Assembly (NCBI RefSeq): GCF_958450345.1
Contig: NC_088780.1
Location: 132,632,226 to 132,696,225, forward strand
DNA from: Calliphora vicina
Taxonomy: Eukaryota; Arthropoda; Insecta; Diptera; Calliphoridae
Direction of reading: 5' to 3'
Length of the DNA stretch: 64,000 bases
Below, piece by piece: positions 1 through 10,298 of this stretch (the stretch's first letter is position 1; each line of letters starts with the position of its first letter). The notes under the pieces were generated by a model, which saw only the letters and a program-made list of their open reading frames with translations, was not told the origin of the DNA and ran no database searches. The translations under genes were made by a program, and so were the position numbers.

Positions 1-235
1 AGTTGTCATACTTTCAAACAATGCTAACTACATTGTTGATAAGTAGAAGCTTCAACTGATCGAAATGTTTATAAACACTATGAATGTTGCAGGCAGTTGC
101 TACAAACCGTTAAATTCAAATCGCTAGTGCAATTTCGTAACAATACTTTTGATTCCGAGTTTCTCATGAAATAACAATGGGGACAATCCCCCCCAAAACG
201 TATAGGAAATAGCTATTTTTGGATCTGTTATTTCT

Positions 236-800
236 GATTTTTTGCATGGGCCAGCACTCAGTGGATTGCCTCTAGTCATGTAATGTATTTTGTTGGAACT
301 AGGAAAATAGGTTATAAATAGGAGGATAGAGGAAGTAGTGTTTGTGGATATTTGTTTTGAATTTTCCAATATTGAAAGTGACAGGAAAGACTTTAGCAGG
401 AAGCCTATTACACATACGGACAGTATGATTAACGAACGAATTTTCCCTGTAATGTGTTGCTCGAACCATTGTCCAATCGAAGAACGTATATTATGTAAAA
501 AAACTATGGTTTTGGTGAATTGGAAGAACAGTGAAATACAACTCACATTGCGACGATGTTCCAGTGAGTCAATATATCTGGATATCCTACTGACACCAAT
601 AAGCACATTTGCTCCCTCCTGTACGCAGTCTAGTAACTCTAAAATAGACTTCGAAGCACCGGTCCATACATGAGAGTTGTATTACATTTTGGATCGGATA
701 TAAGTGATGTATAGTAAATAGTATGGAGATCAGATGGAGTGAAGTATTTCCTACATCGTTTTAGAAAACCAAGACACTTGAGTGCTTCCTTCGAAACATG
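236..800 (-). pseudogene. Non-LTR retrotransposon fragment (C-terminal end of ORF2 and 3' UTR)
   Basis: This is the tail of a LINE lying in reverse. Read on the minus strand, it encodes the conserved region downstream of the reverse transcriptase, with words such as EALKCLGFLKRC, KYFTPSDL and LLDCVQEGAN spread over shifted frames, then the ORF end and a short 3' UTR. The same words and the same 3' UTR (ATAACCTATTTTCCTAG followed by TCCAACA) occur in the LINE at 58255-59488, so both are copies of one family. The 5' side stops near 800, which fits ordinary 5' truncation during target-primed insertion. Frameshifts show that it is dead. The clade cannot be fixed from this end; jockey/CR1-like is a guess. 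Confidence 0.75.
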
Positions 801-1401
801 AAAAATTAGTTTTCTTTAATATTTACACCAGCCATAAAAACAGATGAATCAACACGATCTGTCTGTGTGTTAACATGCAAAATTGAGTCTGGCGTGCATT
901 AAAATTGACTCTATTTGCACAACCCCATTCAGTGATCGTCAGAAGATCTTAGTTAAGCGTAACATTCATGTTTTGCCTCATTGTCCCATACAATGAATTA
1001 ACAATAGGCACAATCCCTTCCCAAATGGACAGAATATTTCTCTTTTCAGATTTTTTATTTCCGATTTTAATAAAATTTATCACAGATATCATTTATGCAA
1101 TGTGATCATCAAATCATTGACTCTTCTCTCTTTCAAATATTTAATAAACTAATTACAAAACTTTACAAACTATAAAATGTACAAATAAAGTTTTGATATA
1201 ATTTTAATATACAATATAAAAGATGAATTCTGGGGTACAAAGGGCAAAGCCAAATATCTCAAAAACCAACAATTTAAAAATTGTTAAAAAAAACATATCT
1301 GAGTAAAACTAAACTCTCTTCTATATTTGTGCAGAGCTTTAAGGTGGACACTTATTTAATTAAGGAGTTATGAGCTAAAATATGGTCCAAAACTATTGGT
1401 T
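801..1401. other. AT-rich spacer, no gene seen
   Basis: No coding feature is recognised. A short imperfect palindrome lies near 880-925 (AAAATTGAGTC against GACTCTATTTG). Confidence 0.5.
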
Positions 1402-1832
1402 GAATGCCTTTAAAATGCGAAAAATTTTCAAATTTTCGTACAATATAAATTTATTCAGAGTATTAGCCTTTGTTTGCTATGACTTTTTCCAATCTTTCTG
1501 GCAACATATGGATTCCGAGCCAAAAGAATTGCTCGTCTTTAGAGGTCAAGAACGAATCCAGTCAATATCCGATACTCTGTTCCAAAGTGAAGCGTATCCC
1601 AGAGAATGCGTTCCGCATCGATCAAAACAAATAGTACCCAATTTCCCTACATTAGGATGAATCCTGCTGCTAGCAAACGTTCTGAAATTACAGATTGAGT
1701 AGCTCCCAACAATTTTGCGAGCTCTTGTTGAATTTTACAACAACCTTCAGTGGGAATTAATGACAGATTAAAAACAAAAAACGCGTTCAAAAGAGACGCA
1801 ATCTATTGTAAATCCCTCATTTTTAAGTCATA
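1402..1832 (-). mobile_element. Mariner element with large internal deletion (mauritiana-like family)
   Basis: Both ends match the mariner family seen at 6122-7027. The left end reads GCCTTTAAAATGCG and the right end TTTTTAAGTCATA, which are inverted versions of the TATGACTTAAAAATGCGGG terminus. Between them only the C-terminal transposase region survives on the minus strand, with decayed forms of the words ASKDDQFFW and LPERWEKVIANN found in the better copies, plus a scrap of the N-terminal region near 1700-1760. The element is 431 bp against about 1.3 kb for a complete mariner, so it is a non-autonomous deletion derivative. The TA duplication is not clear on the left. Confidence 0.65.
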
Positions 1833-3171
1833 AATATCCATATAAAAAACAAAAAGAAGTTACGTTTTCAAAGTTAATGGAAAATATTTATTTTGTGTCA
1901 TCTAAACGATAGGGCGGCGGATTTAAAAGAAGATTATATGAAACTTATTCAGTGAAATCCTAGCATCAAGAAACTGTGGCTAAAGTAGACCATATTTTGA
2001 AGCATTTTCTAGATACAATATAAATTTTGTCTACCTACATATTTCAAAAGTTTACAATTTTAAGATATTTTATTGTTTTAGTTAATTATCTCTGCAGCAG
2101 TTATAAAAATGATTTTTTGGTTTATTTAATTTAACATATCATGACAGTTTAAATAATAATTACAATACACTCTAAATTTAAAAGGTGTTTATTTAAATGA
2201 CACATTTGTTATTAAAAGTGACATAGTTTTAATTACATAAATTAACAAAAACCAAATAAAAAATTAAACAAAATAAAAACTTTATTTAAAACAAAATATA
2301 TATGTAAAAAAAAACCTATTTGTAAAACTGTAAGTGATACTATATTATTAAAAACTAAAAAAATATATTAAAACACAAACAAAAACTATAATAAAAACCA
2401 TTAACATTATACCAACTAGATTATCTAGATTATCACTTATAAAATAAATGTAATATTAACAAAACTACAAATGAAATTCCAATAAAAAATTTACCAGAAA
2501 AAAACCGCAAAAAAACTACTACTATTTCAAATATAGACTAAAAACACAAAAAGAGCCCAAATACATATATTTTGTGTATTATAACCGATCAGTATTGAAC
2601 ATAAAAATAAATAGAAAATTATACAAATAAACAAATAAAACAGCAAAAGAAAAAAAAACTCAAAATTAATTGAAATTTAATTCGATTTTCCCCCCACAAA
2701 ACCACAGACTCACAAATAACTATGAGCAGAAGAAAAATAATTTGACACTGAAAATTTAAATGCTAAAATTTTATTAACAAAATAAAACTACATACTAACA
2801 AAAATGAAAACGAAAACGATAAACAAAAAATTGTGTGTAATAAAAATACTTCTGTATGAAAATTCCATTTATGTGAATTCAAATCCCCACCATATTTAAT
2901 TTAAAATATTTACAATATTCTGTGAATTGGAATTTATTTGTAATAATTTGAAATAAAATGGCATGGAAAACAATAAATGCATTGCAATGCATTATTTAAT
3001 AAATAAATAATGTTTGAAACAAAAAAAAAATGAAAATAATAGAGAAAAAAAGAAGAAAACACTCATAGAAAATTGTAACTTATTAAAAATAAATAGAAAA
3101 AATTTAAATAATAAATAAATAAAAATATTAATTGTAAACTATATGTACGATAAGTGTGTTTTATTAAAAAA
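1833..3171. other. A-rich, strand-asymmetric AT tract
   Basis: No gene is seen. From about 2140 to 3165 the plus strand is strikingly rich in A, with runs such as TAAAAATAAATAG, and poor in G and C. There is no periodic satellite unit that I can see. Confidence 0.55.
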
Positions 3172-3368
3172 AAAACAAGTAAGAGAGCTATATTCGGCTG
3201 TGCCGAATCTTATATACCCTTCAACAAATTATACTTAAAAATATTTTTATTTAAAGCAAATAAAATTCTTTTTTCAGAATTGTTTTTCAAATTTTTTTTA
3301 AAAAATTTTTTCAAAATTTTTTTTTAATTTTTTAAACAAATTTATTTTTTAATGTTTAAAATAAATTT

Positions 3369-4791
3369 TAGTGTTTATAAAAAACCGACTTTTTAAAAAA
3401 TCGGTTTGTTGGTTAACCGAAAATTGGCCTTTTTTAGAAAACCGGTTTTTCGGTTAACAGACATCCAAAAAACCGGTTAACCGTCATTTATGTGTAGAAA
3501 ACAATGAAGTATATACAACTTTAAAATGTGTAATGTAGGAATAGTTAATATTACAATAAAAATACAAAGGTGCTAAATCAATTTTGTTTTCCAAAATTAC
3601 AAGGTCCGACCAATAAATTTTGAAAGTTTCAAAACGTGTATCGGCGTTTTGAAAGTTTACATCTGAATTTCATTTGAGGGCGGGTTAAAGTTTCCCAACT
3701 CTGACACATTCTTATTGTTAATCTTCATAAGAAACCATATGATCCTTACATTTTAGGTATAAAATGTGTTCAGCAAAGTTATGTAATATGTTACGGAGAA
3801 TATTTATGTAGAATATGTTAACCCTCTAAATCCTCAAGGCATGGGTCTTTTTTGTCCTTCTTTTAAAAAAGTGCAAAAACCACCATTAAAATAGCGATTT
3901 AAGGGGTTAAACTGTTCTGCAAAAAAATTATACGTGAAATTTTACTATAAGTCCTTGAATACATCAAAAAGGAAAATTCAACCAGAAATTCAGAAAAAAG
4001 ACATAACAAAAGAGAGCATAGGGTTAATTTCGCATATATTAAGAATTTTATTTTAAAGAACATTTTAGGTATAAAATGTATTCAGCAAATTTATATAAAA
4101 TGTTACGAAGAACATTTTTGTATAATATGTTAACCCTCTAAATTCCCAAGGCATGGGCCTTTTTTGTCCTTCTTTTAAAAAAGAGCAACAAACACAATTA
4201 AAACAGGGATTTAAGGGGAAAAATGTTCCGCAAAAATATTATCCGTGAAATTTTAAATCATACCAAATATGTAAAAAGGACTTTGTACACCAAGCTAACG
4301 AAATGATTAATAAAATATAATTTTAAGAACAAAACACACTATGAAGTCAAATTGATTGACTTACTCAACTTAACGTTTAGTAAAATCATCACTAAGTTTA
4401 TAATGAATCATTATTAAAATTTAGCTTAACTTCTAGAAGTATGCGGAATTTAATTTTTAATAGTTTCATTGTGTGCAATTTATTCTGAAAAAGTTTTTAA
4501 GTAAACTCATCGTCCTCTACTATTTACAATCATTGCAATTCTTAAAAAGTTACATCTAAATAGGTTTATATTGTAAATCAGCAGTTTTGGTACACAATGA
4601 ATATAAAAAATGCACAAAAACATGAGATTTAAAATTTAATAATTAGTTCCAAATTTTAAAAACCGGTTAACCGAGTGATAAAAACCGGATAAACCGGTTA
4701 ACCGAAAATCAACATTTTAAATTAACCGGTTCGCAAAAAACCGCGATTTTGAAGAAAAACCGGTTTTTCGGTTAACCATTTACAAACACTA
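3369..4791 (+). mobile_element. hAT-like non-autonomous element (core word AACCGGTTAACCG)
   Basis: The ends are TAGTGTTTATAAA at the left and TTTACAAACACTA at the right, inverted with one mismatch and fitting the hAT end pattern YARNG. The flanks ATAAATTT (3361-3368) and ATAAAATT (4792-4799) form an 8-bp target duplication with one difference, as expected for hAT. Both end regions carry dense copies of AACCGGTTAACCG and variants (3380-3490 and 4655-4780). The interior has no transposase frame but holds a tandem duplication of about 192 bp. It is inserted in a family A element. A 5' fragment of the same family lies at 20513-20645. Confidence 0.75.
3751..4254 (+). repeat. Two-copy direct repeat inside the hAT-like element
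   Basis: Segments 3751-3943 and 4063-4254 align over about 190 bp at an offset of 312 bp. Each begins TTTTAGGTATAAAATGT, has a GCATGGG block followed by CTTTTTTGTCCTTC in the middle and ends near CGTGAAATTTTA. Confidence 0.7.
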
Positions 4792-5229
4792 ATAAAATTT
4801 GTTGGAAAAAAATTTATAACAAAAAATTTTTTTGATGGAAAAAAAATCGGGTAAAAAAATATTTTCCCGATTTTGTAGGCCTTATATACATCGTTGCAAT
4901 GGACTTTGAAATATCTATCATTAGATGTCCATATTGTCTATATTAATGACTTAGTAATCCTGATATAGATCAAAAATAGGACAAAATTCGAGGTTTCCCG
5001 GTTTTTTTTGTTATATCTCAGCCATTTGTGGACCCGATATATTGATGTATGAATCATGTATGTAACTTATTTGGGGGCTACAGCATACAGACGGACATGG
5101 CTATATCGACTTCGCTATCTATAACGATCCAGAATATATATACTATGTGGGGTCGCAAATGAAAAATGTAGAAATTACAAACTGAATAACAAACTTATAT
5201 ACCCTTGCCACTCATGGTAAAGGGTATAA

Positions 5230-5395
5230 CAAGTAAGAAAGTACAGTTGGTCCAGCCCGACCATATTATTCCCTACACTAAGTATTTGCTTATACTTAGT
5301 GTAGGGAATAATATGATCTTTATTCTACTAAAATTTCAATAATATTTTTTCGTGAGTTTTAAACCGTTTAGGTAAGTGGCTGGGGGATAGCAAGT
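5230..5395 (+). mobile_element. Family B 5' end with a perfect 24-bp hairpin
   Basis: The sequence starts CAAGTAAGAAAGTAC directly after family A and carries the family B hairpin remnant GGTCCAGCCCGACC. The arms 5262-5285 and 5292-5315 are perfect inverted repeats of 24 bp with a 6-base loop, TTGCTT; each contains the family B word CCCTACAC in one or the other direction. The piece then follows other B copies (TTCGTGAGT word) to about 5395, where it ends. Only the first 165 bp of the family is present. Confidence 0.7.
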
Positions 5396-5499
5396 AATTA
5401 AAAAAAAAATTTGGTGGTCTTTACTGCTTTTGTTAACAAAACGTGTAATTTTAACTTAACTGAAATTAATGGCCTATAAAGTAGGACAAATTACCTAAT

Positions 5500-5570
5500 G
5501 TGCTATGGTAAGGAAAGGTCTTGAGTGGTACAAGAACAATAATGCGGTATTTTTTCATCTAGAACCAAAT
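5500..5570 (+). mobile_element. Scrap of a DD37E transposase gene
   Basis: The segment carries CTATGGTAAGG and then CTTGAGTGGTACAAGAACAA, matching the intact DD37E transposase gene just after its second catalytic Asp (around 61945-61995). About 70 bp survive, with no terminal repeat nearby. Confidence 0.7.
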
Positions 5571-6121
5571 GGCATTTCGAGGTTGTCAGTATTTATGAAT
5601 GTAATTTGATAAGACTTATACATGTAATATATAGGTCTGTCATACGTTTTGTTCGGAATGGTTTCAATTCCGTAGGTTCTTCAGATTCCGTGTAATTTAT
5701 TAATTTCAAAAATATTCAATAATTTCGTATATCTGATTTTTATTTGACAACGTTTTCAATATCAAAACATAAGTAAAGTTTTTGGTTCAGAAATTGATTA
5801 AAAATTTTAGATAAACAAATAATTACAAAGAAATGTGAATTCCACTTTGATTTCATTCCGAAAGACATTTTCGTTACACTTTGTCTGAAGTATCTGAATA
5901 CGGAATTAAATCCACTTTCTTTCGGAATGAAATTCTCTGACAGGTCTGCTAATTGGGTATTTCTTTATCTCCAGCTATACTTTCAATATAAACAAAATCG
6001 GTGAGACAAGGGTTAAATACAAAAAGTTAGTCGCAAAATTGTCCAGTTTTTGTAGTTTTATAAAAAGACAACTTGAATACATTAGACATTAGCTGTGATA
6101 AACTAAAATAGCTATTGGGTG
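5571..6121. other. Spacer, no gene seen
   Basis: AT-rich sequence without recognisable coding content. An imperfect inverted repeat lies around 5640-5945 (TTTTGTTCGGAATG near 5648 and GGAATGAAATTC near 5923). Confidence 0.4.
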
Positions 6122-7027
6122 TATGACTTAAAAATGCGGGATCTTTCGAACGCGGTTTTTGTTTCTAATAACTTATATGTCATTTTGACATACATAGATA
6201 TCTGTCATTTAATCTAACTTAGTTATTGAAAATGTCAAAAACTAAGTTTCTTTTTGCTTCGAAAATATGGAATTTTGTACCAACAAAGCGCCATATGCGG
6301 AAAGTTTTTCTTTACTTCTTTAATTTGACAAAAAAGCGCCGCTGAAGCTCACCGATTGCTCACTAAAGATTATGGTAATCCATCGGATTCAACGCGCAAA
6401 AGATGGTTTGTGCTGAAATGATGTTTTAACCCTATAAAATTATTTTTGCGTCGAAAAATGGATCCATAACGAAGAGTATGAGGTCGTAAAAAATCAGCCG
6501 AATCGACACCAAAGCCAAATATCCATGGCGTCAAGGTAATAATTTGTATTTGGTCCTATGAGCTGCTGAAATTTGACCAAATCATCACATGGAACTTGTG
6601 TCGATCGCAAATGTTTCGTTTGAAGTGAGCATTTGATGAAAAACGCCAGATATGAAACTGAAACATTCCATCATGACAACGATCGGCCATATTACCTGTT
6701 AAAACTATTTAGAAGAAAGTGGTTAGGAAGTTTTACATCACCCGCTTTATAGTCCAGACCTTGCCCCTTCCGAATACTATTTGTTTCGATCGATGTAAAA
6801 CGCTCTCTCTGGGATAAGCTACACTTCAGAACAGAGTATTCGAAATTGGCTTGATTCGTTATCGGCTTCAAAAGATGACCAATTATTTTGGTTCGGAATC
6901 CATATGTTGCCAGACAGATGGGAAAAGCTCATAGCTAACAATAGCCAATACTTTAAATAAATTTATATTGTACAAATGTTTCAAAATAAAAGCAAAAACT
7001 TTGAAAAAATCCAGCATTTTTAAGTCT
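6122..7027 (+). mobile_element. Mariner element, decayed, near full span
   Basis: The left end is TATGACTTAAAAATGCGGG and the right end CAGCATTTTTAAGTC, its imperfect inverse. This is the least deleted copy of the family also found at 1402, 9397, 24330, 26007 and 48882. It is about 906 bp, shorter than the usual 1.28-1.3 kb, so parts of the transposase gene are lost. The TA duplication is intact only on the left (GTA before TGACTT). Confidence 0.7.
6232..6960 (+). pseudogene. Mariner transposase, frameshifted
   Basis: The reading starts at ATGTCAAAA and ends at TTTAAATAA. In shifted frames it shows PTKRHMRKV near the N-terminus (helix-turn-helix region), the ELLKFDQ-like middle with the RSQMFRLK word, the HYPAL-SPDLAPSEYYLF region that contains the third catalytic Asp of DD34D mariners, and the C-terminal LASKDDQLFWFGIHML then RWEKLIANNSQYFK. 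The wording of the C-terminus resembles the mauritiana subfamily. Several stops and frameshifts make it non-functional. Confidence 0.75.
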
Positions 7028-8119
7028 TCCTCAAGTTTTTATTCAAATCGAAACGTTTAGAAATTACAGATTTGTAGCCACATTTTTTATAAATTCCCAG
7101 TAACGCCGAAAGCATAAAATAACTTTAAAAATTATTTACTTTCATCGGGCCTGTGGCCTTTTGGCTTCATGTAAACAGATTAATTAAAATTATTAATCAT
7201 CAAATAGTTCACGATAGCAATTAGCTGATGTTAAATATAATTGTGTTGTAATCCTTACGTGTTTTATTATATATTTACCCTCTGGCCTTTATATTAATTT
7301 GCAATGTAGTTTCATTCAGTGTGACTTTCCAATTAATAAAAAAAACATAATCATTTGTTTATGCTTTTTTCACAGATTCTGCTTTTGTTTCAAATATAAA
7401 TAATTTGCAAACATTCTGTTTATATGTGCTCTCATGCGATACGATCAGCAGAGGGAAAAAACACTAAGTAAATATAAAATTATTGTTATTATTATTTATG
7501 AATGCGGTAGTTAAAAAATAACAACACTTTAATTTTGTTGTTTTATTTATGAAGGCAAATGTGAAAATAACAATAAATTTATCCAACAATGCTTAACAAA
7601 TAAAAAAAAATTAAAATTGGAGAAACATTCATATATAAACGCAGATTTTTTATTTATTTTAGTTTTCTTTTCACAACAGCAATTGAAAATGCAAATGTTT
7701 AACATCCTGTGAGTAGGCATAGGGTAGAATTTGCTACAACTACAACCAACTATTTAATGGTTGATGGTGAGGAGACTGCATGCCAATTGAATAAGGTAAA
7801 GAAATGTTTAAATTAATAAATTGGCTTAATGGAATCCTAGAAGAAAGTGATTTTGTTACACACGATTTGTTTTAGGATGTCTCCGACAATATATTGCTTC
7901 TAGAGTTCGTAAGATGATAATTCTTCAAAAAAAAACAATTGTTAGTTTTTTGAAAATATTTGTATTTTATCCCAAATCAACATAATATAGAGTTTCAATT
8001 GAAACGGCTCTTACAACTCTATATTTTTATCTTACCCTTACCCTTAATATATAGACATATTCCATAATTTATACCATTTTTCAAGGCATTTTTTGAAAAT
8101 TGTTATTATATTGAAAGTA
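7028..8119. other. Spacer with a weak candidate exon and a shared repeat piece
   Basis: The stretch is AT-rich. At 7680-7708 a pyrimidine-rich acceptor (TTTTCTTTTCACAACAG) precedes a short segment with ATG at 7689 and a GTGAGT donor at 7709; this is weak evidence for a plus-strand 5' exon. Segment 7835-7905 is repeated in inverse at 11935-12020 (GGAGACATCCTAAAA word), so part of the stretch is repetitive. Confidence 0.35.
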
Positions 8120-9359
8120 AGGACTGAGATCGAAAAAATCTTAACATACAAACATAAATGTTAATAAAAAATAAACCACTAATCCTACAGTTTTGATTTA
8201 TTTTTATTTGATTGAAACTATAATTAAAACCTACAAAAAACATTATTTTTGTAGTTCTAATCAATAGTGATGATTTTATGAACCTTTTCCGGAAACCCTT
8301 TCATTAAGCATTTTATAGAGCTTTCTGTCACTTTGTTCGAACGCTTAGTCTATCTCCGTTTAAAATTTACCACACTTTTGGTCGCCTTTTTTGTGCTCTT
8401 CAATTCTCTTTTAACAAGAGTCCAATATCACTCCACTGGCCTTAGCTCCAGGCAGTTTGGAGGATTTGCCTCTCATGGTACAAATAACACATTATTGTTC
8501 TTGTACCACCTTGCTTACCATATTGATAGGATGCCAAATCATGCCAATGAATTGAAGCATCCTCTTTTGTAAACATTTCTTAATGTAAATTTCGGTATAT
8601 ATAGAAGAGCCCTTTGTAACAACTTGTTGGCTATTTTGCGCAACTTCATATTGCTTGCCATACCAAGAACTTTTTGAGAAAATTTTCGGTTTTTGGGTTC
8701 TAAACTTTTCTACAACATTGACACGGAAGCTGCGAACAATTTTCCAGAACATACGTTTCGTCATACATTATGCAGCAGGTATTTTTTTTATAAAGTTTGA
8801 CTTTAATTTCCGTGCTCTGTCTTTGGCCTCTAAATTTTTAGCAGAGTTCCTGCCAGGAACTTTGTGAGCCTTGTATGTTTTTAAACCTGTAGTGGCTTTA
8901 ACTTTTCGTACCATATAGTCCGAGTACTGAGCTAGCCGGACTGCTATCCTGCCGGATGTGTTGGCAGCTCTTTTGAAAATGCTTTCTATTTATTGGCTTT
9001 AGAAACATCATGTGAACCATTCCTTCTACCTGAACCAAGTTTTCAACGGACAAGGTCTGCCGATACTGTTTAATAACATTGGAATCAGTTTGACGGCAGA
9101 CCTTTGATTGTTTGGCAAACTTTTTGTAGGATCAAGTTGGGTTTTGTTGAAAATATTTAATAATTTTAGTACCCACTTTTTCTCGTCTTTCATTTTAATC
9201 CGATTAACAACAAAAGAAAACAATTGACATTAGACATAATAACTGACATACTTTTCAAATGTAGCTCGATCAACAAAAAAAAAAAAACAATTTTAATACT
9301 TATTTGGGTTAAAACTTTTAAGGAAAAATGTGTATTAAGGTTTTCTCAATCTCACTCCT
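8120..9359 (-). mobile_element. DD37E Tc1/mariner element, decayed copy
   Basis: The ends are AGGACTGAGATCGAAAAAAT at the left and TTTTCTCAATCTCACTCCT at the right, near-exact inverted repeats of the family, bounded by TA on both sides (8118-8119 and 9360-9361). The length is 1,240 bp against 1,298 bp for the intact copy at 61053-62350. A mariner lies 37 bp further to the right. Confidence 0.9.
8257..9193 (-). pseudogene. DD37E transposase, decayed copy
   Basis: The gene begins with ATG (9191-9193) in the same context as the intact copy (GGATTAAAATGA) and ends with TAG (8257-8259). Frameshifts break it into fragments. The frame at 9026-9223 is a shifted reading of the N-terminal part, the frame at 8492-8764 contains TQKPKIFSKSSWYGKQYEVA in a shifted phase, and the 3' part carries the Glu region in another frame. 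Residue words match the intact 335-residue protein throughout, so homology is certain and function is lost. Confidence 0.9.
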
Positions 9360-9449
9360 TATACGGAACATTTCAAAATTAACTTGATTTATTGTGTGTG
9401 ACTTAAAAACGCGTGATTTTTTCATATTTTCGGCTTTTATTTTGTAAAT

Positions 9450-10263
9450 TTATTCAATGTATTGGCCATTGTTAGCTATGACCTTTTCCCTTCTCTCCGG
9501 CAATATATGGATTTCGAGCCAAAATAACTGCTCATATTTTGAGGCCAAGAACGAATCAAAACACTCTGTTCTAGGGTGAAGCGTATCCCAGAGAGAGCAT
9601 TCTGCATCGATCGAAACAAATAATATTCGAATGGGGCAAGATCTCATAATGGAGTACTTATTACGGTTTCATGTCTGGCCGTATATTCTGGACGTTTTTC
9701 GTAAAATTCTCGCTTCAAACGAATCAGTTGCTTTCGGTACAAGTTCCCTGTGATGGTCTGGTCAGATTCCAGCAGCTCATTATAGATATGATTCTTTTTC
9801 TCACACCAAATACGGCATTACCTTAGCGCCATATATATTTGACTTTGGTGTCGATTCCGCTGGTTGGCTGGGCTCACATACGATCTCTTAAGCTTCGGGT
9901 TATAGTAATGGATCCATTTTTAATCATTCCAACATCATTTCGGACATGCAAAACCGTCTTTCAAGGTCTCTCGGCTCCAATTTGTATGGTATCCAATTTC
10001 CCTGCATTCGGATGAATCCTGTTGCTCGCAAACGTTTTGAGATTGCTGCTTGATTAGCTGCCAATGATTTTGTTGGCTCTTGCTGAGTTTTACAACTATC
10101 TTCATGGAGTAATCACAATTTCTGAACCGCACAAACCATCTCTCGCACGTTGAAACCGATGAAACACATTCACCATAAGCTTTGGTGAACAATCGGTTTT
10201 CAAATTAAACAAGTAAAGCAAAACATCCCGTATTTGATGCTTTGTTGATATAAAATTCGACAT
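9450..10263 (-). pseudogene. Mariner transposase (mauritiana-like), frameshifted
   Basis: The start is ATG at 10261-10263, giving MSNFISTKHQIRDVLLYLFN, the typical N-terminal DNA-binding helix region of mariner transposases, and the end is NNGQYIE followed by TAA (9450-9452). The C-terminal 65-codon frame (9450-9647) reads with FLASKYEQLFW and LPERREKVIANN. Middle parts are in other frames, including the SPD region of the catalytic triad around 9640. It is dead, but it is the best preserved C-terminus of this family in the window. Confidence 0.85.
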
Positions 10264-10298
10264 TTTGGAATCAAAAAAAAACTTTGTTGTTTGCACTA

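Larger units (their letters stand above)
3172..5229 (+). mobile_element. Family A non-autonomous repeat, interrupted by a hAT-like element
   Basis: The 5' end is ACAAGTAAGAGAGC, followed by the hairpin TTCGGCTGTGCCGAA and then TATACCCTTCA. The 3' end is TGGTAAAGGGTATAA. Copies with the same ends occur at 25328-25940, 35577-36114 and 55906-56587. An internal block common to them has ATGGCTATATCGA and the word TATATATAC followed by GGGGTCGCAAATG. The undisturbed length is about 610-680 bp; this copy is longer because the 3369-4791 element lies in it. Elements of this general design are common in fly genomes as far as I recall; I cannot assign the class. The 3' end is joined without spacer to a family B 5' end. 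Confidence 0.8.
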
